Below the pieces are notes generated by a model. The model was not told the DNA's origin. It did no database searches and saw only the letters and a program-made list of their open reading frames with translations. Made by a program: the position numbers and the translations under genes. From positions 62,001 to 126,000 of the forward strand of contig NZ_SACO01000001.1 of NCBI RefSeq assembly GCF_004005905.1: a stretch of 64,000 nucleotides of DNA. The letters run 5' to 3'. This DNA comes from Novosphingobium umbonatum. Lineage in GTDB: Bacteria; Pseudomonadota; Alphaproteobacteria; Sphingomonadales; Sphingomonadaceae. Positions 45,254 to 54,754 of the stretch are shown piece by piece (positions within the stretch are counted from its first letter, which is position 1; the number at the start of each line of letters is the position of its first letter).

Positions 45254-46762
45254 CTAGCCCACAAACACCGGTTTCTGCGGCGCCAAATCCAGCCATTCGC
45301 CCAACAGGCGCATGTCTTTGGTGGTCACATCGGTGCATAGATCGCGCAGGTTTTCCGGCAGGCTCAGCACCAGTTCCCGCCCCTCGACACTCAGGCGCGA
45401 AGGTTCCAGCACGTCAGTCACGCCGCCCGAAAAACGCCGCGCCAGTCGAGTAGCCAAGCCCCAACCCGCCGCCACGCGCAAATCTGCCGCAGGGGTCAGA
45501 CGCAACAGTTCCGCCGGCGGCTCCATCTTGCCACTATTGGCCAGCACCGCCATCGCCAACATGCCCCGCCCGCGCTTGTCCAGCCCGATCCAGCGCTTGC
45601 GCAAGGCCCATTGCACCGCCTGTTCGGCGCGCAAATTAGGTTCGCTGCGCAAGGAGGCCAGCCCCAGCATGGTGGCAGCAAGGCGCAAGGCATCATCCCG
45701 CGCGCCTGTCGCGCCGGCGACAGCACCGGTCCATGCCGCCACTTTGGCCGAAGCGGCGGCAAGCCCCGTCTGTTGCGCATCGACAAAGGCCGAGACACCC
45801 GCGATCAGCGGATTTTGCGCCGCCACATCGGCAGGCATCCGCTGGGCCAACAAGCCTTCGCGCAGACCCCAGCCCGAAAAGACAATCCGCGCCGGTTTCA
45901 ATTCCCGCACCAGCACGCCCAACAGCGCCGCCGCATCGGGCAGGCTGGCCAGACGCGAGGCAGAAACGCCCGAAATCACCGGCATTTCCCCGTCCCGCGC
46001 CCGCGCTGCCAGACTGCGCGCTACCTTGGCCGCTTCTTCGGGCGTGACATCAAAGCCATGGGGATCGTCAATCGGCCAATTCTGCTGCACCATGGCAAAA
46101 CGTGCCAAGGCGCGCAAAGAACCGCCCACCAGATAAAGCACCTGCCCGCTATGGGCCGCCCAATCGGTTTCGGTCAGCATTTTATGGATACGGCGCGTGA
46201 ATTTCTCCGGCCCGTCGGCCCGCAGCGCGGCCAGACGCAAAGTGCCCAAAGGCAGGCTGACCCCATGAGTCGATTGACCATGGGCGATGTCGATCAGTTC
46301 CAGACTGCCCCCGCCCAGATCGGCCACCACACCGGCAGCCCCCGGAAAGGCCGACAGCACGCCTTGTGCGCTGGCTTCAGCCTCCTGTTCGCCCGACAGG
46401 AGGCGCGGGGACAGGCCCAAAGCGGCCACTTGGGCGATGAATTCAGGACCGTTGCGCGCATCGCGGGCCGCCGCCGTGGCCACCGTATCCACATCGGTCA
46501 CGCCGCGCAGTTCCAGCAGCCGCGCAAACCGCGCCAAAGCGGCCAGAGCGGTCGCCATCCCCTTGCCCGACAGCTTGCCACTCTCGGCCACGCCGCGGCC
46601 CAGCCTTGCCGTCACCTTCTCGTTGAACAGCACGGCAGGCGCCCGCTGCGGCCCACCGTAAATGACCATACGCACCGTGTTCGAACCGATGTCGATAATG
46701 GCCCTTTGCTGCCCGTCATCGGGCAAGGCAGGAGCGGGAGCGGTGTGACGACTGCGAATCAT
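45254..46762 (-). CDS. ppx: Exopolyphosphatase, Ppx/GppA family
   Basis: The 502-residue protein begins with the sugar-kinase/actin-like phosphate-1 motif IIDIGSNTVRMVIYGG and has TAAARDARNG, a VVADLGGGSLELIDI phosphate-2 motif and an HD-like helical C-terminal domain. It removes phosphate from the ends of polyphosphate, and may also act on pppGpp. The start is nine bases after the ppk stop, with AAGGGCAG upstream. It forms the classical ppk-ppx operon that builds and degrades polyphosphate. Confidence 0.93.
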   Translation of the reverse strand: MIRSRHTAPAPALPDDGQQRAIIDIGSNTVRMVIYGGPQRAPAVLFNEKVTARLGRGVAESGKLSGKGMATALAALARFARLLELRGVTDVDTVATAAARDARNGPEFIAQVAALGLSPRLLSGEQEAEASAQGVLSAFPGAAGVVADLGGGSLELIDIAHGQSTHGVSLPLGTLRLAALRADGPEKFTRRIHKMLTETDWAAHSGQVLYLVGGSLRALARFAMVQQNWPIDDPHGFDVTPEEAAKVARSLAARARDGEMPVISGVSASRLASLPDAAALLGVLVRELKPARIVFSGWGLREGLLAQRMPADVAAQNPLIAGVSAFVDAQQTGLAAASAKVAAWTGAVAGATGARDDALRLAATMLGLASLRSEPNLRAEQAVQWALRKRWIGLDKRGRGMLAMAVLANSGKMEPPAELLRLTPAADLRVAAGWGLATRLARRFSGGVTDVLEPSRLSVEGRELVLSLPENLRDLCTDVTTKDMRLLGEWLDLAPQKPVFVG

Positions 46763-46771
46763 CGGCTGCCC

Positions 46772-48979
46772 TTAACCGCGACCACGGCGCAAGGCCAGAT
46801 TGGGCACTTTGCGCCCAGAAGCCAAAGCGCCGCCACGGCCCGATAGCGAACTGTTGGTCATGAAATAGCGATGGGCATTGAAAGGCCGCTCGCCCGGTTC
46901 GGCGCGGTCATAGGTGCCATCGGCATTGAGCAGCCAGCTTTGTTCGGTATCAATGAGATTGGCCATCATCACCTGATCCAGCACCTGATCATGCACCGTC
47001 TTGTTGCGGATCGGCACCAGAACCTCCACGCGGCGGTCCAGATTGCGGCTCATGCCATCGGCGCTGGAAATGAACACGCGGGCGCGCGGATGGGGCAAGG
47101 CCTGCCCGCCGGCAAAGGCCCAGATGCGGCTATGTTCCAGAAAACGCCCGATGATCGATTTGACCTTGATCGTTTCCGACAGGCCCGGCACCCCCGGTTT
47201 GAGGCAACAAATGCCGCGCACCACCAAGCGCACTTCGACACCGGCACGGCTCGCTTCATACAACCGGTCGATCAACGCGCTATCGGTCAACGAATTGAGC
47301 TTGCCCCAGATTTGGGCAGGCTTGCCCTCGCGCGCATTGGCAATCTCGCGCTCGATACAGCCATAAAGCCGATCCCGCAGCGAGACCGGCGCCACCGCCA
47401 GCAAAGCCGTGCGGCGCGGTTCAACATAGCCGGTGATGAAATTGAAAATCTGGTTGGCGTCGCGCCCGATGCCCGCTTCAGCCGTGAAATAGGACAGGTC
47501 GGTGTAGATACGCGCCGTAATCGGATGGTAATTGCCGGTGCCGAAGTGGCAATAGGTGCGATAGCCCTCACCCTCGGCGCGCACGACCATGCTGATCTTG
47601 GCGTGGGTTTTCCAATCCACAAAGCCATAGATCACCTGCACGCCGGCATTTTCCAGCTGGCTGGCCCAATGGAGGTTCTGTTCCTCGTCGAAACGGGCCT
47701 TCAATTCCACCACCGCCGTGACCGACTTGCCCGCCTCGGCGGCCTGACACAAAGCGTTGATGATCGAGGATTGCTTGCCCGCGCGATACAGCGTCTGCTT
47801 GATCGCCACCACATCGGGATCGGCGGCGGCCTGACGCAGGAAGTCGATCACCACCTCGAAGCTTTCGTATGGGTGATGGACCACCAGATCCTTTTCGCGG
47901 ATGGCGGAGAAAATATCGCCATCGTGTTCAAGGATGCGTTCGGGGTAACGCGGGCTGTAGGGTTCAAATTTCAGCTCGGGCCGCTTTTCATCCACAATGG
48001 CCGACAGGCCCGCCATGTCGATCGGGCCTGCCGCCTTGATCACGATGGCATGGTCGAGCCGCAATTGTTCACGCAGCAATTGTTCGGCCGCAGGGTCGAA
48101 ATCGCCCTGCAATTGCAACATGATCACCTGCCCACGGCGGCGGCGCTGGATCGCGGTGCGGAAATAGCGCACCAGATCCTCGGCATCTTCCTCGATTTCG
48201 ATATCGCTGTCGCGCAAGACGCGGAACACGCCATGGCCTTCGACCTGAAAGCCGGGGAACAGCGCATTGGCGTTGAGCCAGATGAGGTCTGCGATGGCAA
48301 TATAGCAGGCTTCTTCGCCGGGGATACGGATATAGCGCGGCAGCGCGGCGGGGATCAGCACCATCTCCATGATGGGCGAATTGTCCGCCATGCGGGTCAG
48401 GCTCATCAACAGGCCCATGCCGCCATTGGCCACAAAGGGGAAAGGATGCGCCGGATCAATCGCCTGCGGGGTGATCACCGGCAGGATGCGTTCAAGGAAA
48501 TAATCCTTGAGCCACGCCGTCTGGTCCGAGGACAGGCCGCGCAGGCCCGCTTCGTCCACCACGGTGATGCCTGCACCCGCCAGTTCGGTGCGCAACTCCT
48601 GCCACACCTCTTGCTGCATCGCCTCCAGCTTGACCACCCGATCACGGATGGCGGCCAATTGCTGCGGCGGGGAAAGGCCGTCGATGGACACTTCGGCGAT
48701 CTGGCGGCGCACTTGTCCGGCCAGACCGGCCACGCGCACCATCAGGAACTCGTCCAGATTGTTACCGGAAATGGACAGGAAACGCAGGCGTTCGAGCAGG
48801 GGATAATGCTCGTTGCGCGCCTCGTTCAACACGCGCTGGTTAAAGGCCAGCCAGGATTTCTCGCGGTTGAAGAAACGGTTGGGCATCTGGTCCAACGGGG
48901 TCAGAACCGGTTCAACCCCAGCCTGTGTTTCGGGCGCCGGAAAATTGGAAGCTTGGGCGGCAATATCGGCAGCTTGCAT
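46772..48979 (-). CDS. ppk: Polyphosphate kinase 1
   Basis: The 735-residue enzyme polymerises the gamma-phosphate of ATP into polyphosphate. It shows the N-terminal domain (RFFNREKSWLAFNQRVLNEA, in one block), the head domain and the two C-terminal phospholipase-D-like domains with KQTLYRAG, KARFDEEQNLHW, the active-site histidine region RTYCHFGTGNYHP and the second histidine in LEHSRIWAF. AGGA precedes the ATG at 48979. It leads the ppk-ppx operon and has a possible PHO box about 75 bases upstream, consistent with induction by phosphate starvation. Confidence 0.95.
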   Translation of the reverse strand: MQAADIAAQASNFPAPETQAGVEPVLTPLDQMPNRFFNREKSWLAFNQRVLNEARNEHYPLLERLRFLSISGNNLDEFLMVRVAGLAGQVRRQIAEVSIDGLSPPQQLAAIRDRVVKLEAMQQEVWQELRTELAGAGITVVDEAGLRGLSSDQTAWLKDYFLERILPVITPQAIDPAHPFPFVANGGMGLLMSLTRMADNSPIMEMVLIPAALPRYIRIPGEEACYIAIADLIWLNANALFPGFQVEGHGVFRVLRDSDIEIEEDAEDLVRYFRTAIQRRRRGQVIMLQLQGDFDPAAEQLLREQLRLDHAIVIKAAGPIDMAGLSAIVDEKRPELKFEPYSPRYPERILEHDGDIFSAIREKDLVVHHPYESFEVVIDFLRQAAADPDVVAIKQTLYRAGKQSSIINALCQAAEAGKSVTAVVELKARFDEEQNLHWASQLENAGVQVIYGFVDWKTHAKISMVVRAEGEGYRTYCHFGTGNYHPITARIYTDLSYFTAEAGIGRDANQIFNFITGYVEPRRTALLAVAPVSLRDRLYGCIEREIANAREGKPAQIWGKLNSLTDSALIDRLYEASRAGVEVRLVVRGICCLKPGVPGLSETIKVKSIIGRFLEHSRIWAFAGGQALPHPRARVFISSADGMSRNLDRRVEVLVPIRNKTVHDQVLDQVMMANLIDTEQSWLLNADGTYDRAEPGERPFNAHRYFMTNSSLSGRGGALASGRKVPNLALRRGRG

Positions 48980-49053
48980 GATCGTCCTTAGCTGTCCCTG
49001 TTGGCCTGTGTGGCCGCATAATCGGGGTGGGCCAGCTTCCCTCTCGTCATCCT

Positions 49054-49071
49054 GTTACACAATCATGACAA
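49054..49071 (-). promoter_or_regulatory. Possible PHO box upstream of ppk
   Basis: On the minus strand TTGTCAT and GTGTAAC are separated by four bases. The first half matches the PhoB half-site CTGTCAT at six of seven positions and the second at four of seven. The distance to the ppk start is about 75 bases. Confidence 0.4.
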
Positions 49072-49096
49072 GGAAAGCTTTACCCACCCCCTGATG

Positions 49097-49582
49097 TTAA
49101 CCCCGTCCGCGATAGGAGGCCACCCCTTGATCGGGCACCCACAGACCGGCGGGCGGCGCATCCGATTGCCAGAACACATCGATGGGAATGCCGCCGCGCG
49201 GATACCAGTAACCGCCAATGCGCAACCATTGCGGACGCATTTCCTCAAACAGGCGCTGGCCGATACCCACGGTCACATCCTCGTGGAAACCGGCATGGTT
49301 GCGGAAGGAGCCCAGAAACAGCTTCAGCGACTTGGATTCCACGATGGTTTCGCCCGGTGCATAGTCGATCACCAGATGCGCGAAATCGGGCTGGCCGGTG
49401 ACTGGGCACAGCGAGGTGAATTCCGGCGCGGCAAAACGTACCAGAAACAGGCTACCCTTGCGCGGATTGGGCACGTAATCGAGCACTGCCTCTTCGGGCG
49501 AGGCGGGCAGGCCGGTGTTTTGACCCAGAAATTTGGGCATCAAAGGGGCGGCGGAGGGGGAGTTTTGGGAAGAATCGCTCAT
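49097..49582 (-). CDS. queF: NADPH-dependent preQ0 reductase QueF
   Basis: The 161-residue enzyme reduces preQ0 to preQ1 in queuosine synthesis. It is the short, single-domain type: the nucleophile Cys59 in [14 protein letters not shown] is seven residues before the proton donor Asp66, as in the Bacillus enzyme. The NADPH-binding motif [20 protein letters not shown] follows. ATG at 49582 is chosen because the conserved region begins soon after. It lies upstream of ppk in the same direction with a gap of about 117 bases. Confidence 0.96.
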   Translation of the reverse strand: MSDSSQNSPSAAPLMPKFLGQNTGLPASPEEAVLDYVPNPRKGSLFLVRFAAPEFTSLCPVTGQPDFAHLVIDYAPGETIVESKSLKLFLGSFRNHAGFHEDVTVGIGQRLFEEMRPQWLRIGGYWYPRGGIPIDVFWQSDAPPAGLWVPDQGVASYRGRG

Positions 49583-49722
49583 GAAGCCACACTTGCCGAT
49601 AAAGAAGCCAGAGAACAAGCTGTCGAATAAGTGCAACTCACAGCTTGGATCATGGCCCTGCGTGGTTTATGCTTATGAAATTGCGTAGGCCCCATGCCAT
49701 GGCAAGCCATGACAAAGGCAGG

Positions 49723-51333
49723 ATGACAAGAACAAGAGATCTGGACCCCATTCCGGCCCGGCGACCTGCCGCAGGGCAGCCACAGGGCTGGGCACGCAAG
49801 GCGTGTTCGGGGCCTTGGGGCCTTTTTGCGCTGCCTGTTTTGGCGCTGCCTGTTCTGGTGCTGGTCGCCGCACCTGCGCCTCTGGCGGCGCAATCGTTTG
49901 ACCTGTTGGGCGGGACTACGCCTGCCGCCACCTCTTCCAGCGCCAAACCTACCGAGAAGAAGGCCGACAAACCGGCCAGCACCAAAACTGTAGCCAAGGC
50001 CAGCGCCACCCCTGCGCCCAGCGATTCACCTGCACCCAGCGCAGTGGCCACCATGGCACCAACGCCAACGGCAGCGCCAACAGGGACACCGCCTGCCCCG
50101 CTGACATCCCCTCCAGCGGATGACCCCCTGGTGGTTCCGCCGGAAGCCACCAGTCAGGATAGCGCGGCAGAACTGGGGCAGGAAAGCTGGTGGCCGCTGG
50201 AACTGGCGGCAGGCTTGACCGCGGCGCTGTTGTTGGGCGCGGCGGCGATCCGCCTGCAATTGCACACCCGCCTGTCCCAATGGCATGAGGAATGGCAAGA
50301 TCGGCGTGAAGCCAAGCAACAGGCCCGCCGCGAAGCCAAAAGCAAAGCAGCCGAGGCCAAGAGCCAAGCCGCCGCCGAAAAGCAGGAAGCCGCCGCGCGT
50401 TACCGCTCTTTGCGCAAACCGGTCGCCCCCGCCGAAATCCAGCCTGCCCCCCTGCCCGTGCTGGCCGAGGAAGATGCGCCGGACGCAAGACTGGCCGCCC
50501 TGCGCGAGCAATTCCTTGCCGCCCGCGATCTGGGGCAGTCTCCGGAAACTGCGCCCGCCAGCCCATCGGGCCTGGTGGACATCACCATCGACGATAGCGC
50601 GACAGACCTCTCGCCCACAGCTGAGGCAAACGAGGATTGGGCCGAAGAGAACATCGAGGATGAGTCCGTCGAATCGGAAATCACGGAGGAAGCCCCCGCC
50701 GCCTTCCGCCCATCCCCCCTGTTTGCCAGCCTGACCGAAGCCCCCATCCCCGCCCCACCGCCACCCGTTGCCGATGTGGAGCCATGGACCGAAAGCGAAT
50801 CGACGGCCGCGATCCCCGACCTGCCCAAGCGGGCGCTGATGGTCGCCTTGGTGCCGACTCGTTTCACCACCTCGCTGACGCAGGCGGCGCTGCGTTACAA
50901 ATTGACGCTGCATAACCGCGCCAAGGAACCTTTGGGCCCGATTATGCTGTTGGCCGCGCTGGCCGATCCGGATGGCGATGCCGTGGGGCCGGAGGATGTG
51001 CATAGCCACGCCATGTTGCGCGCGGGCGGAAAAGTGGAATTTTCCGGCGAATTAAAGCTGCCCTTGGCCGAGGTCAGTCCGATTGTGCTGGGCGGGGCCG
51101 AATTGTTCGTGCCCATGGTGCAAGTGGCGATCGAGGCTTCACGCAGCGGCGCGCTGGCGCAATTTGCCCCCTATCGCACCGAGGCAGGCTTTCTGGTCGG
51201 CAAGGCGCAGGATGACGGGGAAGGAAAAACATTAGCTCCAATCCGGCTCGATGCGGGGCTTGTTAACCTTGACGATCTGGCCCAGCGCGCCATGACTTTG
51301 GAAAAACCCCAGAAACATCAGACCAAAGTCTGA
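49723..51333 (+). CDS. Hypothetical membrane protein with coiled-coil and proline-rich regions
   Basis: The function is not recognised. The protein of about 536 residues has an N-terminal signal or anchor (LFALPVLALPVLVLVAAPAPLAAQ), a disordered alanine/proline/threonine stretch, a membrane helix (LELAAGLTAALLLGAAAI), then a charged helix rich in Glu, Lys, Arg and Ala (WQDRREAKQQARREAKSKAA) and an acidic disordered segment. A folded C-terminal domain of about 180 residues (RALMVALVPTRFTTSLTQAALRY in blocks) follows. Sphingomonads often have a similar single-copy gene. The start is uncertain; ATG at 49723 is used, others lie at 49645 and 49702. It is divergent from queF. Confidence 0.75.
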   Translation: MTRTRDLDPIPARRPAAGQPQGWARKACSGPWGLFALPVLALPVLVLVAAPAPLAAQSFDLLGGTTPAATSSSAKPTEKKADKPASTKTVAKASATPAPSDSPAPSAVATMAPTPTAAPTGTPPAPLTSPPADDPLVVPPEATSQDSAAELGQESWWPLELAAGLTAALLLGAAAIRLQLHTRLSQWHEEWQDRREAKQQARREAKSKAAEAKSQAAAEKQEAAARYRSLRKPVAPAEIQPAPLPVLAEEDAPDARLAALREQFLAARDLGQSPETAPASPSGLVDITIDDSATDLSPTAEANEDWAEENIEDESVESEITEEAPAAFRPSPLFASLTEAPIPAPPPPVADVEPWTESESTAAIPDLPKRALMVALVPTRFTTSLTQAALRYKLTLHNRAKEPLGPIMLLAALADPDGDAVGPEDVHSHAMLRAGGKVEFSGELKLPLAEVSPIVLGGAELFVPMVQVAIEASRSGALAQFAPYRTEAGFLVGKAQDDGEGKTLAPIRLDAGLVNLDDLAQRAMTLEKPQKHQTKV

Positions 51334-51476
51334 AAACCGTTACATCTTTGCAACGCAACACGTCCTTTCTCCTGCGGGCAGACGCGTAGGCGCTGTTTTC
51401 CAAAGATAGCCCATTGCCGTGGCATCGTTTGACGCTTAGGTCTTTCGCTTTCGCAGCGAAGGAGGAGCGCGCGCGA

Positions 51477-52340
51477 ATGGACAGCCTTGTCACCACACAA
51501 TGGCTGGCGGACGATAGTGTAGCCTGTGATATACGCATCGTAGACGCCAGCAGCCATCTGCCCGATGCGGGTCGCAACGCAAGGGACGAATATGAAACCG
51601 CCCATATCCCGGGTGCGGTGTTCATGGATCTGGCAGGTCTTGCCGACCCTGCCGCGCCGGTAGAGAACACTCTGCCCGCGCCGGAGAAATTCGCCAGCCG
51701 CATGCAGACGCTGGGCCTTGGCGATGGCAGCCGCATCGTGGTCTATGACGATTCCGCGATCCATAGCAGCGCGCGGGCATGGTTCATGCTCAAGCTGTTT
51801 GGCGCGCAGAATGTGGCCATTCTGGACGGCGGGCTTGGCAAATGGGCGCTGGAGCAGCGCGGGGTGGAATCGGGCGTCAAAACCTTGCGCACCCGCCATT
51901 ACACCGCGTGGCAGGCCAGCGAGCGCCTGCGCGACAAGGCCCAGGTGCTGGCCAATATAACTAGCCGCGCCGAACAGGTGGTGGATGCGCGCGGCGCGGC
52001 CCGCTTTGCCGGCACAGCCCCTGAACCGCGCGCTGGCATGGCGGCGGGCCACATTCCCGGCGCTCTCAATGTGCCCTATACCGCGCTGTACCAGCCCGAT
52101 GGCACATTCAAGGACAAAGCCGCGATCAGCGCCGTGTTTGAAGACGCTGGCGTCGATCTGTCCCGCCCGATCATCACCTCTTGCGGAAGCGGGATCACCG
52201 CCTGCGTGCTGATCTTTGCCTTGCATTTGATCGGCAAGGATGATGTGGCGCTCTATGATGGCAGCTGGGCCGAATGGGGTGCAGACCCTGCCCTGCCCAA
52301 GGAAACCGGCCCCGCGCAACCCAACCGCGCAACAGCCTGA
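51477..52340 (+). CDS. sseA: 3-mercaptopyruvate/thiosulfate sulfurtransferase
   Basis: The 287-residue protein has two rhodanese domains. The first includes FMDLAGLADP and DGSRIVVYDD; the second ends with the active-site loop CGSGITACV, whose cysteine carries the persulfide. The CGSG-type loop is that of mercaptopyruvate sulfurtransferases. It would move sulfane sulfur to thiols or cyanide in the cytoplasm. AAGGAGGAG lies about ten bases before the ATG at 51477, which decides the start against one at 51414. It precedes metC by 24 bases and is probably cotranscribed, linking it to cysteine metabolism. Confidence 0.92.
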   Translation: MDSLVTTQWLADDSVACDIRIVDASSHLPDAGRNARDEYETAHIPGAVFMDLAGLADPAAPVENTLPAPEKFASRMQTLGLGDGSRIVVYDDSAIHSSARAWFMLKLFGAQNVAILDGGLGKWALEQRGVESGVKTLRTRHYTAWQASERLRDKAQVLANITSRAEQVVDARGAARFAGTAPEPRAGMAAGHIPGALNVPYTALYQPDGTFKDKAAISAVFEDAGVDLSRPIITSCGSGITACVLIFALHLIGKDDVALYDGSWAEWGADPALPKETGPAQPNRATA

Positions 52341-52364
52341 GCATCAACGCTTAAAGGAAGTGAT

Positions 52365-53600
52365 TTGTCCGCCCAAGATCTTGAGTCGCTGAACACGGAT
52401 ACGAAACTGGTGCTGGCGGGCCGCCGTCCGGAATGGACCGGCATCGAAGGCCATCCTTCAGGCGTGGTCAGCCCCGCCGTCTGGCGGGCCAGCACCCATC
52501 TCTATCCCGATATGGCGGCGCTGCGGGCAGGCCATGCCTTTAACGAGGACGGGCGGTTCTACTATGGCCGCCGCGGCGCCCCCACCCAATGGGCATTGAG
52601 CGAGGCGCTGACCCAGTTGGAGCCGGAAGCAGCTGGCACGGTGCTATACCCCAGCGGCGTGGCAGCGATTGCGGGCGTGTTGCTGGCGGTGCTGAAACCC
52701 GGCGATGTGTTGTTGATGACCGACAATGCCTATGAACCGAGCCGCAATTTGGCTCGCGGCATATTGGCGGATATCGGTGTGGAGACGCGCTGGTTCGACC
52801 CTTGCGATCTGGCCAGCTTCAAGGCGGCGCTCTGCCCCAAGGCGCGTGCAGTCCTGCTCGAATCGCCGGGCAGCCTGACGATGGAAGTCTGCGATGTGCC
52901 AGCCCTTGCCGCGATGGCGCGTGAGCATGGTATGGTCTCGATCCTCGACAACACTTGGGCTGGCCCCACCGGCTTTGCGGCTTTGCGCCATGGGGTGGAT
53001 ATCACCCTGCTGGCGCTGACCAAACATGCGGGCGGGCATAGCGATGTGATGATGGGCAGCGCGGCGGCGGGACCGGAATGGTTCGACCGCCTGCGCCGCC
53101 ATTCGCAAATGCTGGGCACGGTGGTCAGCCCCGATGATGCGGCGCTGGTGCTGCGCGGCCTGCGCACGATGGGTCTGCGTCTGGAACGCAGCGCGGCCAC
53201 CGGCTTGCGCATCGCCCAATGGCTGGAACAGCGCGCCGATGTGGCCAAGGTCCTGTGCCCGATGCTGGCCGGATCGCCGGGGCATGAGCTATGGCAACGC
53301 GATTTCACCGGCGGCTGCGGCCTGTTCAGCTTTGTGTTCAAGGGCGGCACTGGCGCGGCGCGCGATGCTTTCATCGATGCGCTGCAACTGTTTGGCATAG
53401 GCTATAGCTGGGGCGGGTTTGAAAGTCTGGCCACGCCGCTCGACCCTGCCCGCGTCCGCACGGCCAGCGCATGGCCGTTCGCGGGAATGGACAGCGCAGA
53501 TGTGTTTGGCGTGCGTCTAGCCATTGGCCTGGAGGATGCGGGCGACCTGATCGCGGATCTGGAACAGGCTTTCACCATCTGGGCGCAAGCTGCCGTTTAA
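52365..53600 (+). CDS. metC: Cystathionine beta-lyase (PLP-dependent)
   Basis: The 411-residue enzyme belongs to the Cys/Met metabolism PLP family. It has YYGRRGAPTQWALSEAL, LYPSGVAAIAG, ILDNTWAGPTGF and the Schiff-base lysine in LTKHAGGHSDVMMG. It splits cystathionine to homocysteine, pyruvate and ammonia. The start is TTG at 52365 with AAAGGAAG seven bases upstream; no better ATG is present. It follows sseA closely and is separated from the sulfite-reductase operon by about 90 bases containing a hairpin. Confidence 0.92.
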   Translation: MSAQDLESLNTDTKLVLAGRRPEWTGIEGHPSGVVSPAVWRASTHLYPDMAALRAGHAFNEDGRFYYGRRGAPTQWALSEALTQLEPEAAGTVLYPSGVAAIAGVLLAVLKPGDVLLMTDNAYEPSRNLARGILADIGVETRWFDPCDLASFKAALCPKARAVLLESPGSLTMEVCDVPALAAMAREHGMVSILDNTWAGPTGFAALRHGVDITLLALTKHAGGHSDVMMGSAAAGPEWFDRLRRHSQMLGTVVSPDDAALVLRGLRTMGLRLERSAATGLRIAQWLEQRADVAKVLCPMLAGSPGHELWQRDFTGGCGLFSFVFKGGTGAARDAFIDALQLFGIGYSWGGFESLATPLDPARVRTASAWPFAGMDSADVFGVRLAIGLEDAGDLIADLEQAFTIWAQAAV

Positions 53601-53657
53601 ACGCGAAGTTTCCGCGCCAAAACTTTCCCTTGCCCCACCCCAAGCCATTCTGCCTTC

Positions 53658-53683
53658 CCCTTGGCCGCCGCTTTGGCCAAGGG
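53658..53683 (+). promoter_or_regulatory. Hairpin covering the cobA ribosome-binding site
   Basis: Nine-base perfect arms CCCTTGGCC and GGCCAAGGG are separated by an eight-base loop. The right arm includes AAGGG of the Shine-Dalgarno sequence AAGGGAGG of cobA, so the folded RNA would hide it. There is no thymine run, so a simple terminator is less likely than translational control. Confidence 0.45.
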
Positions 53684-53690
53684 AGGCAGC

Positions 53691-54467
53691 ATGAGCGACA
53701 AATCCCCCACAAAGGCCTACGGTAAAGTATGGCTGGTTGGCGCAGGTCCGGGCGACCCCGATCTGTTGACCCTGCGCGCGGCACGCCTGCTGATGGTGGC
53801 CAAGGTGGTGGTGCATGATGGTCTGGTCGATCCGCGCATTCTAGCCATGGCGCCAGCCGCCGCACGCTTCATCTGCGTGGCCAAGCGCCGCAGCCGCCAT
53901 TCCATGCCGCAGGACGAGATCAACGCCCTGCTGGTGCGCGAGGCGCAGGCGGGCCATGATGTGCTGCGCCTGAAGGGTGGCGATCCTTTCATCTTTGGCC
54001 GTGGTGGCGAGGAAGCGGAAAGCTGCCTTGCCGCGGGCGTCGAGGTGGAAGTCGTTCCCGGCATTTCCGCCGCGATTGGCGCGGGCGCTGCTGCCCTGCT
54101 ACCTTTGACCCATCGCGAAAATGCCAGCGTCGTCAGCTTTGTTTCGGGCCAATGCAAGGGTTTGACCGACCAGAACTGGGCAGGCCTTGCCGGTGTTGGC
54201 CGCACTTTGGTGATCTACATGGGGCTGGCCACAGCCGAGATGATCGCCGACAAGCTGATCGCCGATGGTCTTTCCCCCGAAACGCCGCTGGCGGTGGTGG
54301 AAAATGCCACAAGGCCTGATATGCGCGTCTTGCGCGGGCCATTGGCGGGGCTGACCTCGCTGGTGGAGCGCGAAAAGGTGCAAAGCCCGGCCCTAATCAT
54401 CATTGGCGCGGTTACCGCCCGCGCCGACATCGCATTGCGCCAGATGGCGCTGGAGGCTCAACAGTGA
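53691..54467 (+). CDS. cobA: Uroporphyrinogen-III C-methyltransferase
   Basis: The 258-residue enzyme methylates uroporphyrinogen III twice to precorrin-2 for siroheme (and cobalamin). It shows the SAM-binding motifs VWLVGAGPGDPDLLTLRA, VHDGLVDPRIL, RLKGGDPFIFGRGGEE, VVPGISAAIGAGA and PLTHRENASVV. It is the first gene of the sulfite-reduction operon and supplies siroheme for CysI. Dehydrogenase and ferrochelatase functions are absent, so another gene must finish siroheme. ATG at 53691 follows AAGGGAGG; the next start overlaps its stop. Confidence 0.95.
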   Translation: MSDKSPTKAYGKVWLVGAGPGDPDLLTLRAARLLMVAKVVVHDGLVDPRILAMAPAAARFICVAKRRSRHSMPQDEINALLVREAQAGHDVLRLKGGDPFIFGRGGEEAESCLAAGVEVEVVPGISAAIGAGAAALLPLTHRENASVVSFVSGQCKGLTDQNWAGLAGVGRTLVIYMGLATAEMIADKLIADGLSPETPLAVVENATRPDMRVLRGPLAGLTSLVEREKVQSPALIIIGAVTARADIALRQMALEAQQ

Positions 54468-54754
54468 AGATCATCACAGGCAATGACCTGAAGACCGGTG
54501 CGGTCATCTGGTGGACGGGGCAAGGCTGGTCGCTCCATGTGAACGAGGCCGTGGAAGCGGGCGAGGATGGCGCTGCCACTATCGCTGCCGAGGAAGCCGC
54601 CCGCCGCGTCAATGGCGCTTATCTGGTGGACGCCACACAGGATGCCGATGGCATTCGCCCCAACCATATCAAGGAGCGCATCCGCGCGCTGGGCCCCACC
54701 GTGCGGCTTGACCTCTCGCTTGATCCCTCTGCCACGCCAGCCAAGGTGCTCTGA
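54464..54754 (+). CDS. DUF2849 protein of the sulfite-reductase operon
   Basis: The 96-residue protein begins KIITGNDLKTGAVIWWTGQGW and has the conserved LVDATQDADG segment of the DUF2849 family. Family members are almost always found between cobA/cysG and cysI. The function is not established; a role in assembly or regulation of sulfite reductase is inferred from this position. The GTG start at 54464 overlaps the cobA stop (GTGA) and its stop overlaps the cysI start by one base. Confidence 0.88.
   Translation: MKIITGNDLKTGAVIWWTGQGWSLHVNEAVEAGEDGAATIAAEEAARRVNGAYLVDATQDADGIRPNHIKERIRALGPTVRLDLSLDPSATPAKVL

Noticed and set aside
46871..48991. Long open frame antisense to ppk
   Set aside because: It is a shadow of the ppk codon pattern; ppk itself is unambiguous.
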